NCBI GenBank assembly: GCA_945835085.1
Contig: CAMAIG010000115.1
Span: 1 to 5,804, forward strand
From: an uncultured Ruminococcus sp.
GTDB taxonomy: Bacteria; Bacillota; Clostridia; Oscillospirales; Ruminococcaceae
Length of the DNA stretch: 5,804 nt
Direction: 5' to 3'
A model generated the notes under the pieces. It searched no databases. It saw nothing but the letters and a program-made list of their open reading frames with translations, and had not been told where the DNA came from. Of the stretch, positions 5,746 through 5,804 are shown in pieces. A program made the position numbers and the translations under genes. Positions within the stretch are counted from its first letter, which is position 1. Each line of letters starts with the position of its first letter.

Positions 5746-5775
5746 TAGCTTGGATTTGTGGGTATATCATACCCT
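5731..5775. repeat. 45-bp imperfect palindrome: candidate operator and/or integrase attachment site
   Basis: Left arm AGGGCATGATATAC (5731-5744) and right arm GTATATCATACCCT (5762-5775) are inverted repeats matching at 13 of 14 positions; the only mismatch is C5735 against A5771. The spacer is 17 nt (5745-5761). It lies 23 nt upstream of the recombinase start codon. Known: attP sites of large serine integrases are often about 40-50 bp imperfect palindromes next to the integrase gene, and lysogeny operators are palindromic too. Either reading fits. The axis falls on a single base (5753), which is less ideal for a symmetric 2-bp crossover core. Confidence 0.6.
5761..5769 (-). promoter_or_regulatory. 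Possible weak extended -10 for the recombinase
   Basis: By palindrome symmetry the minus strand carries TGATATACC here: TG, one base, then TATACC (four of six). No acceptable -35 is seen at 17 nt upstream (ACGGGA). A start near 5754 would give a leader of about 47 nt containing the AAGGAGGA site. It may need an activator, or not be a promoter at all. Confidence 0.3.
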
Positions 5776-5804
5776 TATTTCTCTCCCGTTCGGTGTTGCA
5801 GCAT

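Noticed and set aside
5708..5770. N-terminal extension of the recombinase from an ATG at 5770
   Set aside because: The extension lies over the palindrome, has at best a weak ribosome binding site, and precedes the usual MKTAVIYARYSS start, which has AAGGAGGA.
5736..5804. Rightward frame starting ATG after AAGGAGGG, open to the window edge (MIYLAWICGYIIPLF...)
   Set aside because: The ribosome binding site is only 2 nt from the ATG, and the start codon lies upstream of the predicted transcript start. The SD-like string is better explained as palindrome sequence. It could be revisited with more sequence to the right.
5775..5804. Leftward frame from the right edge ending in ...MLQHRTGEK and a stop
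   Set aside because: Ten codons only; this may be the end of a gene lying to the right, but nothing identifies it and chance is equally likely.
1..5804. CRISPR array, tRNA or insertion sequence
   Set aside because: No regularly spaced repeats, no tRNA-like cloverleaf with TTCGA arm, and no transposase or terminal inverted repeats pair were seen.

Overview
The window reads as the right-hand end of a temperate phage or prophage of a gut-type Firmicute. Ruminococcus or another Oscillospiraceae/Clostridia genus is the best guess, based on protein style, strong AGGAGG ribosome binding sites and mixed GC content. This host call is an inference, because no rRNA, tRNA or clear host gene is present.

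Layout: positions 3-4064 form one tightly packed rightward late operon. It starts with the C-terminal end of a BspA-type leucine-rich-repeat protein (to 146). Next come a tail-fibre-like structural protein (163-1065), an AT-rich Ser/Thr-rich protein with a possible InlB-B-like repeat (1067-1840), and a tail-associated DUF4376-like protein (1859-2461). The lysis block follows: a four-helix membrane protein of the CmpB/'putative ABC transporter permease' type (2451-2870), an N-acetylmuramoyl-L-alanine amidase endolysin with a short C-terminal SPOR-like segment (2885-3619), and a toxin-secretion/phage-lysis family holin (3624-4064). A bidirectional hairpin terminator (4070-4112) ends the operon.

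A 513-residue large serine recombinase (integrase) is encoded on the minus strand, 5707 down to 4166, and converges on the lysis genes. Immediately upstream of its start lies a 45-bp imperfect palindrome (5731-5775; 13 of 14 arm positions match). It overlaps a near-consensus rightward promoter (TTGACA, 17-bp spacer, TGATATACT). The palindrome also creates a mirror-image, weaker extended -10 facing the integrase. This is the most interesting part of the window: a candidate integrase switch, operator and/or attachment site.

How it fits together: the tail and adhesion proteins recognise the host surface. The holin opens the membrane and the amidase cuts peptidoglycan at the end of the lytic cycle. 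The serine recombinase integrates or excises the genome. The control region at the right edge probably separates the late/lysis side from early or lysogeny genes beyond the window.
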